Notes: generated from the letters alone by a model not told the origin. DNA of 6,266 bases from Flavobacteriales bacterium UBA2426 (GCA_002342985.1 DDRC01000191.1:18962-25227), one strand, 5' to 3'. Counted from the stretch's first letter, positions 1-6,266 are shown. Numbers and translations are program-made.

Positions 1-657
1 CTGGGCATCGACAACATCATCTTCATCTCCATCATCAGCAACAGCCTCAGCAACGCCACCGACCAGCGCAAGGCGCGCCAGCTGGGGCTCGCGCTGGCCA
101 TGATCACGCGCATCCTGCTGCTGCTATCCCTCAGCTGGGTGATGAGCCTCGACGAGCCCTTCCTGCACCTCCTGGGCCGGCACTTCAGCGGCCGCGACCT
201 GGTGCTGCTCGCCGGCGGCCTCTTCCTCCTCTACAAGGCCACCGTGGAGATCCGCGCCAAGGTCACCGGGCTCGATGAGCAGCGCAAGGCGGCCAAGCGG
301 CACAAGGGCCTGCTCTCGGTGGTGGCGCAGATCATCCTCATCGACCTCGTGTTCTCGCTCGACTCGGTGATCACGGCCGTGGGCATGAGCAACGAGATCA
401 TCATCATGGTGCTGGCCGTGGTGATCGCCGTGGCGGTGATGATGCTTGCGGCGGGCGCGATCAGCGCCTTCGTGGAGAAGCACGCCACGGTGAAGGTGCT
501 GGCCCTCTCCTTCCTCGTGATGATCGGCGTGGCGCTGCTCATCGAAGGGATGGGCGAGCACATCAACAAGAACTATATCTACTTCGCCATGGGCTTCAGC
601 GTGGCGGTGGAGATGCTGAACCTGCGCATGATGCGCAGCAAGCTCATCGAGCGCTGA
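1..657 (+). CDS. TerC family integral membrane protein, 5'-truncated
   Basis: The open frame runs from base 1 to a TGA at 655-657, giving 218 residues with no start codon of its own. The first visible residues, LGIDNIIFIS, are the conserved first-helix motif of TerC-family proteins, so about 20-30 N-terminal residues probably lie off the left edge; the ATG at 100 is internal. The second signature, IDLVFSLDSVITAVG, lies at fragment residues 114-128 with acidic residues D115 and D121. The stretch SGRDLVLLAGGLFLLYKAT and the ending YIYFAMGFSVAVEMLNLR match the YgdQ/YoaE-like branch. Several hydrophobic segments indicate a multi-pass inner-membrane protein. TerC relatives are linked to tellurite resistance and to metal ion, especially manganese, export; the substrate here cannot be read from sequence, and no ter-operon partner is present. 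Its stop is one nucleotide from the stop of the convergent protease gene. The family call is firm, the role is not. Confidence 0.93.
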   Translation: MGIDNIIFISIISNSLSNATDQRKARQLGLALAMITRILLLLSLSWVMSLDEPFLHLLGRHFSGRDLVLLAGGLFLLYKATVEIRAKVTGLDEQRKAAKRHKGLLSVVAQIILIDLVFSLDSVITAVGMSNEIIIMVLAVVIAVAVMMLAAGAISAFVEKHATVKVLALSFLVMIGVALLIEGMGEHINKNYIYFAMGFSVAVEMLNLRMMRSKLIER

Positions 658-658
658 T

Positions 659-2728
659 TCAGGGCAGCTGGGCCGCGCGCGTGGCGGTAGGCACGCTGCC
701 GCCGATGTTCACCAGGATGGGGTCGCGGTCGTTGCCCTCGCCGGTATAGCGCACCACGCCGTCCAGATTGACGTCCTCCGGGAAGTAGCCATTGGCGGTG
801 GCATTGGGCGTGCCGCCGCCCACGCGGAGAAGGATGGGGTCGCGGTCGTTGCCCTGGCCTGTGTACCGGAGCACGCTGTTGCCGTCCACGTCGCCCATGA
901 GCAGCACATTGCGCCCGGCGATGGTCTTGGTGGCCGCGGCTCCGCCGTAGAGCGGCACCGTGCCGTTGCTCAGGTCGAGCGCAAGGGGCGCTGCCGCGAG
1001 AGCGACGGCTGAGGCCGTCATCACCCCCAGGTGGTTCCGGTGACGGACGGCCACGTGGTAGTTGCCGGCCGCCGCAGTGAGGGTGACCGCGGAGCTGCCA
1101 TCGGCTGCGGAAACGATGTCGCCATCCGCCTGCAGCAGCGCGCTTCTCGTGGCCACCACCACCGCCGGGTTGGCCGCGCTACGCAGCTCCACCACCACCC
1201 AATCCACCACCGCGTTGGCACCGGTGACGCTCAGGACCGCACCGGTGGTGCTTTCCTGTCCGCCGCCGGCCACGTGCGGATAGCCCGCAGCCGTATAGGG
1301 CTCGGTCAGGGGCACCAGCCCGCCGGCCCGCAGCGTGGCCGACATCTGGCCCGTGCCGCTGTTGAAGGGCCCTTCCAGATAGGTGCGCGGCCGAACCGCA
1401 ACGGCGGGGGGGAGGGCATAGGCACCATCCATCACCGTGAGGTTGTTGGCGGGATTGAGCCAATCGCGCATGCGTTCCGAAGGGGATGGGCCATCCCACA
1501 TGGGCCCGAACTTGGCGAAGTCGGTGGGGATGGTGGTGGCGGTGGAGCACACCTGGGCACCGTCGTACATGTGGCCCACGAAACGCTTGTTCTGGTCGAA
1601 TAGCGGCGATCCGCTCGAGACCGCCTGCACCAGTCCCTGGTCCCAGTTGCCGCGCCAGCACTGCACGCCGATGGCGTCGGTGAAGCTCGTGCTCGGGTCG
1701 TTGTTGAAGGCGATCTTCTTCACATCGTACATGGGATGCTGGATCACCACGCTGCTCTGCGGGGTGGCCCCGCTGCGGTCCCAGCCGGCGTAGAACACGT
1801 TGTATGAAGGGGGCGGGTCGCTGCTCAGCTCCAGCAGCATCATGTCGCGGTAGTAATCGCCGGCACGCAGCGTGGCCCCGGTCAAGGTCTGGTCCGAGGG
1901 CCCCTCCGTTCCCACGCACGCCGGGGCCTCGTAGTTGAAGTAGAAGACCCAGTCGCTGGTGGTGGGCTGATAGCAGTGCAGGGCCATCTGGAAGTAGGGC
2001 TTCCGGGGCACCTGGGTGTTGTTCATCAGGTTGCCCGTGCATCCGCCGCCGTCGGGCCGAAGGAAGAGGGCCACGGAGCGCTTCTGATCCTGCCAGCCCG
2101 CCGCCTCCGGGCAGTTGATGTTGATCTGGCAGGGAGAGCTCTGGAAGCCTGGATTGATGTCGCGCAGCGCATCATCCTGGCCTTCATTGAAGCCGAACAG
2201 GTCCACGATGCCGTGGGTGATGCTCGCCACGCGCAACTGGGCGGGCCGGCGGTGGATGGTGCGCGCACGGTACTCGATCACCACCTCGTCACCGGGCAGC
2301 ACTGCGGTGGCCATGGTGCCACTCGCCTGCCGATTGCGGGCATCGAAGCTGCCGATGAAGCGGTCGCGGTCGGCGGTGTAAAGGAAGACGGCATCCCCCT
2401 CGTTCAGCTGCCAGCGGTCGAACTGCACGCTGAGCATGAGGGCACCCGGGCTCCGCAGCGCCAGCCGGCAGAGCATGCCGCCCTGCGGCAGCGCGTCCCA
2501 AGCCCCCAGCGCCAGCACATCCGCCTCGCGGAAGCGCTGGTGGCCGTACCGGAATCCGGGCACCTCCACCCCTGTCTCCTGCTCGGTGAGCGGCCCCAGG
2601 TCGATGACGGGCACCGCATCGCGCGGCAACTGCGGCATGGACCACTCGGCGGGCTCGCCGCCATGGCTGACCTGGGCCATGCCATATGCCGCCATGCCCA
2701 AGGCGGAGGCCAGGATGAAACTGCGCAT
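659..2728 (-). CDS. Secreted lysyl-endopeptidase-like serine protease with dockerin-like C-terminal module
   Basis: The gene encodes 689 residues from an ATG at 2728 to a TGA at 659-661. Residues 1-18 form a signal peptide, probably cut after YGMA. Residues about 19-194 resemble a propeptide. Residues about 195-432 are a trypsin-like domain of the Achromobacter protease I (lysyl endopeptidase) type: H251 in ALHC, D295 in RDMMLLEL and S372 in SSGSPLF form the apparent triad. Cysteines 200, 206, 230, 252, 271 and 394 follow the spacing I recall for that enzyme's three disulfides, and D403 falls where its lysine-specificity Asp would be; this alignment is from memory. The residue two before S372 is Val370 instead of the usual oxyanion-hole Gly, so activity is uncertain. 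Residues about 446-689 form a C-terminal module seen on many Bacteroidota exported proteins, ending in two dockerin-like repeats (613-640, 652-678). No classical type IX secretion C-terminal domain is evident. No purine-rich ribosome site precedes the ATG, which is usual for Bacteroidota. Confidence 0.88.
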   Translation of the reverse strand: MRSFILASALGMAAYGMAQVSHGGEPAEWSMPQLPRDAVPVIDLGPLTEQETGVEVPGFRYGHQRFREADVLALGAWDALPQGGMLCRLALRSPGALMLSVQFDRWQLNEGDAVFLYTADRDRFIGSFDARNRQASGTMATAVLPGDEVVIEYRARTIHRRPAQLRVASITHGIVDLFGFNEGQDDALRDINPGFQSSPCQININCPEAAGWQDQKRSVALFLRPDGGGCTGNLMNNTQVPRKPYFQMALHCYQPTTSDWVFYFNYEAPACVGTEGPSDQTLTGATLRAGDYYRDMMLLELSSDPPPSYNVFYAGWDRSGATPQSSVVIQHPMYDVKKIAFNNDPSTSFTDAIGVQCWRGNWDQGLVQAVSSGSPLFDQNKRFVGHMYDGAQVCSTATTIPTDFAKFGPMWDGPSPSERMRDWLNPANNLTVMDGAYALPPAVAVRPRTYLEGPFNSGTGQMSATLRAGGLVPLTEPYTAAGYPHVAGGGQESTTGAVLSVTGANAVVDWVVVELRSAANPAVVVATRSALLQADGDIVSAADGSSAVTLTAAAGNYHVAVRHRNHLGVMTASAVALAAAPLALDLSNGTVPLYGGAAATKTIAGRNVLLMGDVDGNSVLRYTGQGNDRDPILLRVGGGTPNATANGYFPEDVNLDGVVRYTGEGNDRDPILVNIGGSVPTATRAAQLP
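714..855 (-). repeat. Direct repeat encoding two dockerin-like Ca-binding motifs
   Basis: A 25-bp sequence at 714-738 recurs exactly at 831-855, a period of 117 bp or 39 codons, inside the 3' end of the protease gene. It encodes the core GNDRDPIL of two protein repeats. The fuller repeats start at residue 613 (DVDGNSVLRYTG) and residue 652 (DVNLDGVVRYTG). The DxDxN and DxNxDG patterns look like the first half of a dockerin or EF-hand calcium loop, with a short insertion before the closing acidic residues of NDRD. Calcium binding is inferred and the role of the pair is unknown. Confidence 0.8.
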
Positions 2729-2741
2729 CGGAAGGGAGGCT

Positions 2742-2764
2742 GCAAAGGTAGCGGAGGCCTTTGC
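2742..2764 (-). repeat. 7-bp inverted repeat in the OmpA-protease gap
   Basis: Perfect arms GCAAAGG (2742-2748) and CCTTTGC (2758-2764) flank a 9-nt loop and occupy about half of the 43-nt gap between the two leftward genes. No T-run follows on either side, so a strong intrinsic terminator is unlikely. One arm contains most of the candidate TACCTTTG element, so this could be an operator, a weak attenuating hairpin or chance. Confidence 0.4.
2743..2750 (-). promoter_or_regulatory. Candidate Bacteroidota -7 promoter element for the protease gene
   Basis: On the minus strand these bases read TACCTTTG, a perfect fit to the TAnnTTTG -7 consensus of Bacteroidota housekeeping promoters. The element ends 14 nt before the protease ATG, which would leave a very short 5' leader. 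No clear TTG-type -33 element is seen at the expected distance upstream, so the match may be weak or fortuitous. If real, it would let the protease be transcribed separately from the two genes upstream. Confidence 0.4.
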
Positions 2765-2771
2765 CGGTTCC

Positions 2772-4820
2772 TCAGCGCGATAGGATGACGAATTCTGTGC
2801 GACGGTTGGCCGCCCGGCCCTCGGGGGTATCGTTGCTCGCCAGCGGCTTCGTGGGGCCGAGCCCCTTGAAGCTCAGCCGGCTTGCTGCCACGCCCTTGCC
2901 TTGCAGGTAGCCCATCACGGTGAAGGCGCGGTCGTTGCTCAGGGCCATGTTGTCGGCCAGCTGGCCCACATTGTCGGTATGGCCTTCGATGCGGATCCGG
3001 ATGGTGGGGTTCTCCTTGAGGAAGGCGATCAGCTCATCGAGGATGTACTCGCTGCTCCTGGCGATCTCCGCGCTGTTGGAGGCGAACTTGATGTCATTGA
3101 CGCGGTAGCTGCGGTTCACCTCGATCCGCTGCACGCTCATGTCCACCTTGGCCACGCCACGGCGCACGGTATCCTCGATGGCGAAGCTGCGCGAATCGAA
3201 GACATGGCCCTCCTTCTTCACGGTGAGCACCACGTCGCTGCCGGGCTTCAGGCGCACCACGGTGGCGTAGCGGCCATCCACGCTGTCGGCCTTGATGACC
3301 TCCGTCCTGCGGGTGTCCATGTACTTCACCTCAACGGTGGCGCCGCGCACGGCCTGCCCCTTCTCGTCGCGCACCTCGCCCTTCACGATCAGGATCTCAT
3401 CGGGCCGCACGTCGGTGGGCAGCGGGAAGCTGAGGATGTCCAGGCCGCCTGCGCCCTTGTAGCGGCCGCTGGCGAAATAGGCGGTTCGGCCGTCGGCGCT
3501 CACGATGAGCCCGTGCTCATCCTGGTCGGTGTTGATGGGATGGCCGATGTTGCGCGGCGTGGTCCAGCTGCCATCCTCGTTCAGCTTGCTGAAGAAGATG
3601 TCGTAGCCGCCGATGCTGCGGTGCCCCTGGCCCTGGGCGTTGGGCTTGGCGGCGAAGTAGAGCGTGCGGCTGTCCGCGTGCATGAAGGGCGCCTTCTCGT
3701 CGCCCTCGGTGCAGATGCCGGGCACGGGCCGCGCGGGGCTCCACACGCCCTTCGCATCGCGGGTGCTGGTGAAGATGTCGATGCCCCGGCTGCCCTCGCG
3801 CGCCGTGGCGAAGTAGAGCGTGCGCCCGTCGCCGCTCAGGCTGGGCTGGCTCTCCCAGCTGCCCGTACCGTTCACGGCGTCGCTGAGGGCATCGAGGCCC
3901 TCCCACTCCCACTCCTGGCCGCCGGCGTCGAGGTTGAACCGGCTGTTGAAGTGCGAGCGGTGGATGTCGCAGTTGCTGTAGCCCCGGCTGTCCTTGGGGC
4001 CGCACACGGTGACGAACATCTCCTTGTTGTTGAGGCTGATGGTGACCCCGCCATAGCCGTCGCCGGTGTTGAAGGGGTCGGGCAGCGCGCGGCCCGCATC
4101 GAAGTCGGCCTCCACGCCCTTGCGGCGCGCTTCCATGAGCTCCTCCACATCGCGCCCCACCAGGTCGCCCTTGGCCTTCACCTGGCGCTTCCGCGTGAAG
4201 AAGATCATCTCGTTGTCGGGCGAGAGCATGGGCAGGTACTCGTCCGTGGGCGTGCTCACGTTGGGCACCGAGCGCGGGTTGAGCTCGCCGATGTTGCGGT
4301 AGAAGTCGGCATAGAACGCCAGCTCGGGCATCAGGGCCTCGGTCTCCTGGTACTGCTTGTCGTAGCCCTTGCTCGCGCGGGCGGCATCCTCGGTGGGGAA
4401 GCGGCGGAAGGCCTCGACGGCCTTGGCGGCCTCGGCGTAGCGCCCCTCGGCGTAGTGCATGGTGCCCAGCAGGTAGGGCACATCGCTGTGGTAGGCGGGG
4501 CATTTCGCCTGCACGGCCTCCAGGTACTTGATCGCCGCAGCGAAGCCCTTTCCGCCCTCGCGCGCGATGCGGTAGGCCGAGAGCCCCAGCCTGAACTGGC
4601 ACTCCACGCATTCCGGGTCGATCTCCAGGGTGCTCTTCAGCTTGGCATGGCGCTGCACGGGGTCCTTGGCACCGGCGGCCTCATCGAGCAGCTTCAGGAT
4701 CTTCTTGTCCGTGGGCGGGGCGCACGGATCGTCATCCTGCGCCACCGCCGCTGTCCCTGCCAGCAGCATCCACGCCAGCATCAGCCCGGCCGCCCCCTTC
4801 ACGCCCCGCCTGTTCCGCAT
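2772..4820 (-). CDS. OmpA-family peptidoglycan-binding protein with TPR and PD40 propeller (PorE-like architecture)
   Basis: The chosen ATG at 4820 gives 682 residues. A GTG one codon upstream (4823) is also in frame, but the ATG forms a TGATG overlap with the preceding gene's stop and is preferred. Order of parts: signal peptide 1-27, probably cut at AVA/Q; TPR-like helices about 39-139; a beta-propeller with five PD40-like blades near 196-212, 258-291, 325-355, 377-413 and 437-465 (for example SGDGRTLYFAT, SADGRTAYFAS); a carboxypeptidase-regulatory-like domain about 475-560; and an OmpA C-terminal domain 574-682. The last has GHTDNVG and NDRA, with D616 and R631 spaced 15 apart like the diaminopimelate-binding Asp and Arg of OmpA. 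The same domain order is known for PorE of the type IX secretion system and for many other Bacteroidota proteins. Unlike PorE it has no clear lipobox, and no por or spr genes are nearby, so a secretion role is only possible. It probably sits in the periplasm on peptidoglycan. Confidence 0.9.
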   Translation of the reverse strand: MRNRRGVKGAAGLMLAWMLLAGTAAVAQDDDPCAPPTDKKILKLLDEAAGAKDPVQRHAKLKSTLEIDPECVECQFRLGLSAYRIAREGGKGFAAAIKYLEAVQAKCPAYHSDVPYLLGTMHYAEGRYAEAAKAVEAFRRFPTEDAARASKGYDKQYQETEALMPELAFYADFYRNIGELNPRSVPNVSTPTDEYLPMLSPDNEMIFFTRKRQVKAKGDLVGRDVEELMEARRKGVEADFDAGRALPDPFNTGDGYGGVTISLNNKEMFVTVCGPKDSRGYSNCDIHRSHFNSRFNLDAGGQEWEWEGLDALSDAVNGTGSWESQPSLSGDGRTLYFATAREGSRGIDIFTSTRDAKGVWSPARPVPGICTEGDEKAPFMHADSRTLYFAAKPNAQGQGHRSIGGYDIFFSKLNEDGSWTTPRNIGHPINTDQDEHGLIVSADGRTAYFASGRYKGAGGLDILSFPLPTDVRPDEILIVKGEVRDEKGQAVRGATVEVKYMDTRRTEVIKADSVDGRYATVVRLKPGSDVVLTVKKEGHVFDSRSFAIEDTVRRGVAKVDMSVQRIEVNRSYRVNDIKFASNSAEIARSSEYILDELIAFLKENPTIRIRIEGHTDNVGQLADNMALSNDRAFTVMGYLQGKGVAASRLSFKGLGPTKPLASNDTPEGRAANRRTEFVILSR

Positions 4821-4822
4821 CA
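4818..4822 (-). promoter_or_regulatory. TGATG stop/start overlap coupling AsmA-like and OmpA-family genes
   Basis: On the minus strand the TGA stop of the upstream gene (4822-4820) shares one base with the ATG of the OmpA-family gene (4820-4818). A modest purine-rich stretch, GGTGAAG, lies just upstream inside the end of the first gene. This arrangement normally means co-transcription and translational coupling by ribosome re-initiation, and it decides the start codon of the downstream gene. Confidence 0.75.
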
Positions 4823-6247
4823 CTTCACCGTCGTATCGGTTTCCTCCGCCTTCTTCACCAGCTCATCGCCTTTCTTGCGGGCGACATCCACCACGGCGTC
4901 CGCCTTCTTGTCGGCCTCGGCCACGGCACGCTGCTCCACCTTGTCGGCCTCCTGCTTGGCCTTGTCGGCCACGGCCTTGGCGGCCAGCTTGGCGAGCGGG
5001 TTGGTGATCTTGGCCAGCTCGTCGTCGGCGGCCTTGTAAGCCTGCGCCTTGGCGGCGGCGGCCTCGCGGCGGGCATCGGCCTTCAGCTTGTCGGCCTGGG
5101 CCTGGGCCTCGGCGATGAGCCGGTCGCGCTCGGCCTTGGCGCGGGCGATGGCCTCCTCCTTGGCGCGGGCGATCTGCGTGTTCAGCTCCTCCTTCAGCTC
5201 CTCCTTCACCGTCTCCTTCAGGCTGCTGCCGCCTCCAGCGAACACCGGCTTCACGATGGGCTTCTCCATGGTGCCCGTGATCCGCGCGGTCATGTCGAGT
5301 TCCTTCGGCGCCTGGAAGCTGGACCCGATGGCCGCGTTGGCCTTGCCGAGCAGCCCGGCCACGGCCTGGTTGGCCGCCGCACCGAAGAGCTCCGTAGGCA
5401 CCTTGGCCTTCAGGTCGTAATCGATGGCTTGGTCGACGAAGGCGGTGGTGCCGCGCACGTTGGCCTGGATGCGGTCGATCTTCACGTCGAAGGGCTTCAC
5501 CACCATCTTGCCGTCGAGGAACTCGAAGCTGAAGTCCACGTTCTGCACGCGCGTGTTCTCGAGCTCCTTCACCTTCAGCGCCTTGGCCAGCTCCACCAAG
5601 GGCTGCAGGCCGTCGATCTGCACGTTGCGCGTCACCAGGGTGCCGCCGCCGGTGAGCGTGTTCAGGTCCGGCTCCATGTGCTGGTCCAGCCGTCCCTGCA
5701 TGGTGAGCGTGGTGGTGAAGGCGCCCTTGCAGGTCTTGGCGATGGGGGCCACCTTCTTCACCATGTCCACGTACTGCACGGTCTGCTGGATATCCAGGTT
5801 CCTGATGTCGTACTCAAGGTCGTAGCGGGCGCCGGTGGTCCCTTCGGGCTTGTAGCTGCCGGCGAGGCCCACGCTGCCGCCGAAGAGGTTGAAGAAGACA
5901 TCGCGCAGGTCGAGCCGGCCCTCGTGGGCGTGGAGGCCGCCGCGCACGTTGGTGAGGTGCAGGTCGTCGTAGATCACCTCCTGCACGGCCAGGCCCATGC
6001 GGAAGTCGATGTTGCCCGGCACCTCGATCACGCTCATCGGCACGGTGTCCGTGGGTGCGGCGGTTCCGGAGGATGCGCCCGCGCCGTTCCCCATCAGCTC
6101 GTTCACGTTGAAGCGGTCGGCCGTGAGGTTGAAGCTGCCGGTGAGGGTGCTGTCCTTGAGCCACCACTGCAGGTAGTTGTCCATGCGGCCCTTGGCCTGC
6201 AGGTTGCTCGAGCCCACGCTGCCATCGAAGCCCACGAGCTCCAGGAA
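4820..6247 (-). CDS. AsmA-like envelope protein, C-terminal part, with charged coiled-coil tail (5'-truncated)
   Basis: The genuine coding sequence visible here is 475 residues, starting in frame at 6247 and ending with TGA at 4820-4822. The true start lies beyond the contig; a GTG at 6262 sits in adapter sequence and must not be used. Fragment residues about 1-340 show AsmA C-terminal features: repeated beta-strand segments, LQPLVELAKALKVKEL near 214-229, the VDFSFEFLDGKMVV strand pair, then ANVRGTTAFVDQAIDYDL and a closing ITGTMEKPIVKPVF. Residues about 343-470 are rich in Ala, Lys, Glu, Asp and Arg with no prolines except one near 417, and look like a long helical coiled coil. AsmA-family proteins are usually anchored in the inner membrane by an N-terminal helix, missing here, and reach into the periplasm; relatives such as TamB and YhdP serve lipid or protein traffic to the outer membrane. 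The exact role is unknown. It is the first visible gene of the leftward operon. Confidence 0.85.
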   Translation of the reverse strand, partial: FLELVGFDGSVGSSNLQAKGRMDNYLQWWLKDSTLTGSFNLTADRFNVNELMGNGAGASSGTAAPTDTVPMSVIEVPGNIDFRMGLAVQEVIYDDLHLTNVRGGLHAHEGRLDLRDVFFNLFGGSVGLAGSYKPEGTTGARYDLEYDIRNLDIQQTVQYVDMVKKVAPIAKTCKGAFTTTLTMQGRLDQHMEPDLNTLTGGGTLVTRNVQIDGLQPLVELAKALKVKELENTRVQNVDFSFEFLDGKMVVKPFDVKIDRIQANVRGTTAFVDQAIDYDLKAKVPTELFGAAANQAVAGLLGKANAAIGSSFQAPKELDMTARITGTMEKPIVKPVFAGGGSSLKETVKEELKEELNTQIARAKEEAIARAKAERDRLIAEAQAQADKLKADARREAAAAKAQAYKAADDELAKITNPLAKLAAKAVADKAKQEADKVEQRAVAEADKKADAVVDVARKKGDELVKKAEETDTTVK

Positions 6248-6266
6248 CTGTCTCTTATACACATCT
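6248..6266. other. Nextera/Tn5 mosaic-end adapter (sequencing artefact)
   Basis: The final 19 bases, CTGTCTCTTATACACATCT, are identical to the hyperactive Tn5 mosaic end used in tagmentation libraries. The natural Tn5/IS50 outer and inner ends differ from this engineered sequence, so it is not a natural transposon end. The contig stops exactly at its last base. Read leftward it supplies the codons for the false N-terminus MYKRQ. Confidence 0.98.

Noticed and set aside
623..637. Two TGCGCA copies separated by TGA near the end of the TerC gene, as a possible terminator hairpin.
   Set aside because: Each copy is self-palindromic, the stem is only 6 bp inside coding sequence, and no T-run follows.
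100..657. A complete 185-residue TerC protein starting at the ATG at 100.
   Set aside because: The frame is open to base 1 and the upstream residues carry the conserved GIDNIIFIS motif, so the gene is truncated by the window edge and this ATG is internal.
1976..2788. A 270-codon plus-strand open frame opposite the protease gene.
   Set aside because: Composition is typical of an antisense shadow, with no motifs, and it spans the protease start and the intergenic gap.
2901..5039. A 712-codon open frame on the plus strand opposite the OmpA-family and AsmA-like genes.
   Set aside because: It is a shadow frame from GC-rich codon bias: low-complexity Ala, Val, His, Gly content, no domain, and it lies opposite two genes with clear conserved domains.
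5181..5204. Two tandem copies of a 12-bp unit as a possible phase-variation repeat.
   Set aside because: Only two copies with a period divisible by three; it just encodes KEEL-type coiled-coil residues and cannot shift the frame.
6248..6266. Possible real Tn5-type transposon end.
   Set aside because: The 19-mer is the engineered mosaic end, not the natural IS50 outer or inner end, and it sits at the exact contig terminus.

Overview
The window looks like a fragment of a GC-rich member of the Bacteroidota, probably Flavobacteriales-like or an environmental relative. Three things point there: an OmpA-family protein with a TPR / PD40 propeller / carboxypeptidase-regulatory / OmpA layout, a lysyl-endopeptidase-like secreted protease ending in a recurring Bacteroidota C-terminal module with 'YTGxGNDRDPIL' repeats, and a TAnnTTTG promoter element. 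The lineage is inferred from protein style, not from a marker gene. Coding density is very high: the only gaps are 1 nt and 43 nt, so there is no long gene-free stretch and no RNA gene, CRISPR array or mobile element was seen.

Layout: a 5'-truncated TerC-family membrane protein runs rightward from the left edge (1-657). Everything else runs leftward. In transcription order these are a truncated AsmA-like envelope protein with a long charged coiled-coil tail (6247-4820), an OmpA-family peptidoglycan-binding protein (4820-2772), and an exported serine protease (2728-659). The first two are joined by a TGATG stop/start overlap. The protease follows after 43 nt that hold a TACCTTTG promoter-like element inside a 7-bp inverted repeat, so it may have its own promoter. 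The protease and TerC genes converge with one nucleotide between their stop codons.

Function: the leftward genes all encode exported or envelope proteins. AsmA-like proteins are inner-membrane-anchored periplasmic proteins linked to lipid or outer-membrane homeostasis, the OmpA-family protein should bind peptidoglycan, and the protease should act outside the cytoplasm. Only the AsmA-OmpA pair has direct evidence of co-expression.

An important technical point: the last 19 bases (6248-6266) are exactly the synthetic Tn5 mosaic end used in Nextera-type libraries. They are not genomic, and any N-terminus starting 'MYKRQ' on the AsmA-like gene is an artefact. I found no convincing new multi-gene system. 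The most interesting biology is the protease, which has an intact catalytic triad but a Val where the oxyanion-hole Gly is expected, and carries a dockerin-like C-terminal module.
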